DNA of 64,000 nt. Origin: Bacillus bingmayongensis (GTDB lineage: Bacteria; Bacillota; Bacilli; Bacillales; Bacillaceae_G). The notes beneath the pieces are model-generated. The model saw only the letters and a program-made list of their open reading frames with translations. It was not told the DNA's origin and searched no databases. The translations under genes and the position numbers were made by a program. Location of the stretch: NCBI RefSeq assembly GCF_000299035.1, contig NZ_JH921518.1, forward strand, positions 1,187,840-1,251,839, read 5' to 3'. Shown one piece after another: positions 61,493 through 64,000 of this stretch. The stretch's first letter is position 1; every line of letters starts with the position of its first letter.

Positions 61493-61546
61493 TTGATCCT
61501 ATCTTGTATTAGAAAAGGAAAGAACTTTCACATTATATTTTCACAC

Positions 61547-61577
61547 AAAAAAGAGCCAGCTAATTGCTGACTCTTTT
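61547..61577 (-). terminator. terminator of the rrn-tRNA operon
   Basis: AAAGAGTCAGC-aatta-GCTGGCTCTTTTTT on the minus strand, 4 bases after tRNA-Glu. Confidence 0.88.
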
Positions 61578-61580
61578 ATA

Positions 61581-61652
61581 TGACCCGTACGGGATTCGAA
61601 CCCGTGTTACCGCCGTGAAAGGGCGGTGTCTTAACCACTTGACCAACGGGCC
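61581..61652 (-). tRNA. tRNA-Glu (TTC)
   Basis: 72-nt cloverleaf; anticodon loop CTTTCAC; acceptor GGCCCGT pairs with ACGGGTC; no CCA encoded. Last tRNA of the array. Confidence 0.97.
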
Positions 61653-61653
61653 A

Positions 61654-61728
61654 TGGCTCCGCAGGTAGGACTCGAACCTACGACCGATCGGTTAACAGCC
61701 GATAGCTCTACCACTGAGCTACTGCGGA
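61654..61728 (-). tRNA. tRNA-Asn (GTT)
   Basis: Anticodon loop CTGTTAA; acceptor TCCGCAG/CTGCGGA; CCA encoded. Confidence 0.97.
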
Positions 61729-61731
61729 ATA

Positions 61732-61808
<77 letters not shown>

Positions 61809-61818
61809 TTATTTTCTA

Positions 61819-61889
61819 CAGGGGCAGTAGGAATCGAACCCACACCGGAGGTTTTGGAGACCTCTGTTCTACCTTTAAACTATGCCCCT
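61819..61889 (-). tRNA. tRNA-Trp (CCA)
   Basis: Anticodon CCA in loop TCTCCAAA; acceptor AGGGGCA/TGCCCCT; discriminator G; no CCA end encoded. Confidence 0.96.
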
Positions 61890-61892
61890 AAG

Positions 61893-61968
<76 letters not shown>

Positions 61969-61983
61969 TTGTCAAAAAAAAGA

Positions 61984-62056
<73 letters not shown>

Positions 62057-62066
62057 TTTATGTAAA

Positions 62067-62142
62067 TGGCGGTCCCGACCGGGGTCGAACCGGCGATCTC
62101 CTGCGTGACAGGCAGGCATGTTAACCACTACACCACGGGACC
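62067..62142 (-). tRNA. tRNA-Asp (GTC)
   Basis: Anticodon loop CTGTCAC; acceptor GGTCCCG/CGGGACC; discriminator G; CCA encoded. Confidence 0.97.
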
Positions 62143-62144
62143 AT

Positions 62145-62221
<77 letters not shown>

Positions 62222-62244
62222 ACGATATAATATTATTTTAAAAA

Positions 62245-62337
62245 TGGAGGAGGTAGAGGGATTCGAACCCCCGCGCGACTCTCGCCGCCTGTCGGTTTTC
62301 AAGACCGATCCCTTCAGCCGGACTTGGGTATACCTCC
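62245..62337 (-). tRNA. tRNA-Ser (TGA), copy 1
   Basis: 93 nt including CCA; anticodon loop CTTGAAA; long variable arm; acceptor GGAGGTA/TACCTCC. Discriminator is T, unusual for serine tRNAs (normally G). Differs from the other three copies by one base in the D-loop (62320: C in the tRNA versus T). Confidence 0.95.
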
Positions 62338-62430
62338 ATGAAGTAAATATTAATTATATCTTTTAGTTATCTTTATACATCTAATAGTTTTTATTAACTA
62401 TCCTATCATTCCATTTTAATTATTATAAAA

Positions 62431-62523
62431 TGGAGGAGGTAGAGGGATTCGAACCCCCGCGCGACTCTCGCCGCCTGTCGGTTTTCAAGACCGATCCCTT
62501 CAGCCAGACTTGGGTATACCTCC
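62431..62523 (-). tRNA. tRNA-Ser (TGA), copy 2
   Basis: Same gene as copy 1 except the D-loop base at 62506. Unit of 186 bp with its 93-bp spacer. Confidence 0.95.
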
Positions 62524-62616
62524 ATGAAGTAAATATTAATTATATCTTTTAGTTATCTTTATACATCTAATAGTTTTTATTAACTATCCTATCATTCCAT
62601 TTTAATTATTATAAAA

Positions 62617-62709
62617 TGGAGGAGGTAGAGGGATTCGAACCCCCGCGCGACTCTCGCCGCCTGTCGGTTTTCAAGACCGATCCCTTCAGCCAGACTTGGG
62701 TATACCTCC
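62617..62709 (-). tRNA. tRNA-Ser (TGA), copy 3
   Basis: Identical to copy 2, exactly 186 bases away. Confidence 0.95.
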
Positions 62710-62802
62710 ATGAAGTAAATATTAATTATATCTTTTAGTTATCTTTATACATCTAATAGTTTTTATTAACTATCCTATCATTCCATTTTAATTATTATAA
62801 AA

Positions 62803-62895
62803 TGGAGGAGGTAGAGGGATTCGAACCCCCGCGCGACTCTCGCCGCCTGTCGGTTTTCAAGACCGATCCCTTCAGCCAGACTTGGGTATACCTCC
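62803..62895 (-). tRNA. tRNA-Ser (TGA), copy 4
   Basis: Identical to copies 2 and 3; the first of the four to be transcribed. Confidence 0.95.
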
Positions 62896-62907
62896 ATAAA
62901 ACTAAAG

Positions 62908-62980
62908 TGGAGCCTAGCGGGATCGAACCGCTGACCTCCTGCGTGCAAGGCAGGCGCTCTCCCAGCTGAGCTAAGGCCCC
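62908..62980 (-). tRNA. tRNA-Ala (TGC)
   Basis: Anticodon loop CTTGCAC; acceptor GGGGCCT/AGGCTCC with a G-T pair; no CCA encoded. Confidence 0.96.
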
Positions 62981-62992
62981 ATGTTTTAAATA

Positions 62993-63066
62993 TCGGGAAG
63001 ACAGGATTTGAACCTGCGACCCCCTGGTCCCAAACCAGGTGCTCTACCAAGCTGAGCCACTTCCCG
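62993..63066 (-). tRNA. tRNA-Pro (TGG)
   Basis: Anticodon loop TTTGGGA; acceptor CGGGAAG/CTTCCCG; no CCA encoded. Confidence 0.97.
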
Positions 63067-63075
63067 TTAATAAAG

Positions 63076-63149
63076 CGCGCCCGAGAGGACTCGAACCCCT
63101 AACCTTTTGATCCGTAGTCAAACGCTCTATCCAATTGAGCTACGGGCGC
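63076..63149 (-). tRNA. tRNA-Arg (ACG)
   Basis: Anticodon loop CTACGGA; acceptor GCGCCCG/CGGGCGC; no CCA encoded. Confidence 0.97.
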
Positions 63150-63152
63150 ATA

Positions 63153-63241
63153 TGGTGCCGAGGGCGGGGGTCGAACCCGCACGGTGGTCACCCACCGCAG
63201 GATTTTAAGTCCTGTGCGTCTGCCTGTTCCGCCACCCCGGC
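63153..63241 (-). tRNA. tRNA-Leu (TAA)
   Basis: Anticodon loop CTTAAAA; long variable arm; acceptor GCCGGGG; CCA encoded. Confidence 0.96.
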
Positions 63242-63257
63242 ATGTCATATTGAAAAT

Positions 63258-63332
63258 TGGAGCGGAAGACGGGATTCGAACCCGCGACCCCAACCTTGGC
63301 AAGGTTGTATTCTACCACTGAACTACTTCCGC
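63258..63332 (-). tRNA. tRNA-Gly (GCC)
   Basis: Anticodon loop TTGCCAA; acceptor GCGGAAG/CTTCCGC; CCA encoded. Confidence 0.96.
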
Positions 63333-63361
63333 ATGACATGTATGAGATATTTTATTAAAAG

Positions 63362-63442
63362 TGCGGGTGAAGGGAGTCGAACCCCCACGCCAAAGGCGCC
63401 AGATCCTAAGTCTGGTGCGTCTGCCAATTCCGCCACACCCGC
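63362..63442 (-). tRNA. tRNA-Leu (TAG)
   Basis: Anticodon loop CTTAGGA; variable arm CGCCTTTGGCG; acceptor GCGGGTG/CACCCGC; no CCA encoded. Confidence 0.96.
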
Positions 63443-63456
63443 ATATTTTTTTAAAA

Positions 63457-63532
63457 TGGTGAGCCATGAAGGACTCGAACCTTCGACCCTCTGATTAAAA
63501 GTCAGATGCTCTACCAACTGAGCTAATGGCTC
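63457..63532 (-). tRNA. tRNA-Lys (TTT)
   Basis: Anticodon loop CTTTTAA; acceptor GAGCCAT/ATGGCTC; CCA encoded. Confidence 0.97.
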
Positions 63533-63536
63533 TTAA

Positions 63537-63611
63537 TGGCTGGGCTAGCTGGATTCGAACCAGCGCATGACGGAGTCAAAGTCCGTTGCCTTACCGCTTG
63601 GCTATAGCCCA
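63537..63611 (-). tRNA. tRNA-Gln (TTG)
   Basis: Anticodon loop CTTTGAC; acceptor TGGGCTA/TAGCCCA; CCA encoded. Confidence 0.97.
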
Positions 63612-63623
63612 TTAATTAAGAAA

Positions 63624-63707
63624 TGGTGGAGGGGGGCAGATTCGAACTGCCGAACCCGAAGGAGCGGATTTACAGTCCGCCGCGTTTAGCCACTTCGCTA
63701 CCCCTCC
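63624..63707 (-). tRNA. tRNA-Tyr (GTA)
   Basis: Anticodon loop CTGTAAA; long variable arm; acceptor GGAGGGG; CCA encoded. Confidence 0.96.
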
Positions 63708-63716
63708 GACATTATA

Positions 63717-63792
63717 TGGTGGAGGATGACGGGATCGAACCGCCGACCCCCTGCTTGTAAGGCAGGTGCTCTCCCAGCTGAGCTAATCCTCC
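63717..63792 (-). tRNA. tRNA-Val (TAC)
   Basis: Anticodon loop CTTACAA; acceptor GGAGGAT/ATCCTCC; CCA encoded. First tRNA after the 5S gene. Confidence 0.97.
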
Positions 63793-63797
63793 ATTTT

Positions 63798-63913
63798 GCC
63801 TGGCAACGTCCTACTCTCACAGGGGCAAGGCCCCAACTACCATCGGCGCTAGAGAGCTTAACTTCCGTGTTCGGTATGGGAACGAGTGTGACCTCTCTGC
63901 CATCATTACCAGA
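63798..63913 (-). rRNA. 5S ribosomal RNA
   Basis: 116 nt; ends TCTGG and CCAGGC pair; conserved interior blocks CCATACCGAACACGGAAG and GTGAGAGTAGGACG match Bacillus 5S. It leads the tRNA array on the minus strand, as in Bacillus rrn operons. Confidence 0.97.
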
Positions 63914-64000
63914 CTATATTCATTTGAGACAAACATTATTATACTTAATTGATTAAAAAATTCAACAAGTTTTTTATGTTCTCTCAAAACTAGATAACAC
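63914..64000 (-). other. spacer between 23S and 5S rRNA genes (partial)
   Basis: 87 AT-rich bases including TCTCTCAAAACTAGATAAC, the motif that flanks rRNA genes in the B. cereus group. The 23S gene lies beyond the window edge. Confidence 0.75.

Larger units (their letters stand above)
62245..62895 (-). repeat. tandem 186-bp repeat carrying tRNA-Ser and spacer
   Basis: tRNA-Ser starts at 62245, 62431, 62617 and 62803 (constant 186-base period). The three 93-base AT-rich spacers (62338-62430, 62524-62616, 62710-62802) read identically. Only one tRNA base differs between copy 1 and the rest. Confidence 0.96.

Noticed and set aside
62245-62895. Possible CRISPR array (regular spacing)
   Set aside because: The repeated unit is a tRNA gene and the spacers are identical, not unique.

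Overview
The window is a low-GC Firmicute chromosome segment. Its contents point to the Bacillus cereus group: sporulation genes (cotJABC, spoVR, a gerA-type operon), dispersed repeats of the bcr type, ydaO-type c-di-AMP riboswitches, tandem TPP riboswitches ahead of tenA, and a long tRNA array behind a 5S rRNA gene. Nothing looks like a phage, plasmid or complete insertion sequence. It reads as ordinary core chromosome with local rearrangements.

Layout. 1-7.5 kb: DUF2935 and VOC genes, the cotJABC spore-coat operon, the branched-chain amino acid carrier brnQ, a YwaF-like membrane protein, and a three-gene HlyD/MacB-type exporter. 7.5-16 kb: a WYL regulator divergent from a RibD-like reductase, a MupG-like muramidase, an MFS transporter, a quinone oxidoreductase, an LCP cell-wall ligase with an expanding 33-residue repeat tail, and a YbjN-like protein. 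16-22 kb: a persulfide-detoxification regulon with a CstR-type sensor, a rhodanese-persulfide dioxygenase fusion, TusA, two small rhodaneses, a DsrE-like protein, TauE and CoA-disulfide reductase-rhodanese. Five ATACCC-N4-GGGTAT-like operators are scattered through it. 22-33.5 kb: spoVR, a nitroreductase, a rearranged spore-germinant receptor operon, a PCYCGC lipoprotein, a second LCP protein, a BdbC/thioredoxin pair and a fructokinase. 33.5-41.6 kb: an L,D-transpeptidase, an SDR, a PurBox-controlled purine permease, a patatin, a MarR/MFS pair and a cupin. 41.8-49.1 kb: the kdp potassium-pump operon with a kinase-less KdpD under a c-di-AMP riboswitch, then a small unknown two-gene operon with its own c-di-AMP riboswitch. 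49.1-57.5 kb: a ten-gene thiamin salvage and biosynthesis operon (tenA-thiZ-thiX-thiY-tenI-thiO-thiS-thiG-thiF-thiD) behind two TPP riboswitches. 57.9-61.4 kb: an M23 peptidase, two unknown proteins and a CBS protein. 61.5-64 kb: 22 tRNA genes and a 5S rRNA gene on the minus strand, including four tandem copies of tRNA-Ser(TGA).

Most notable: (1) the germinant-receptor A subunit appears fused in frame to the second half of the C subunit, and the last 46 codons of C lie one base out of frame after an A8 tract; (2) two c-di-AMP riboswitches lie within 1.4 kb, the second controlling an uncharacterised pair that resembles an RCK-N-like protein plus a small HTH protein; (3) five likely CstR operators; (4) four tandem tRNA-Ser units of 186 bp; (5) seven near-identical 99-bp repeats in an LCP gene; (6) three copies of one dispersed repeat, one of them inside the thi operon. 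All functional calls come from reading the sequence; no database search was run.
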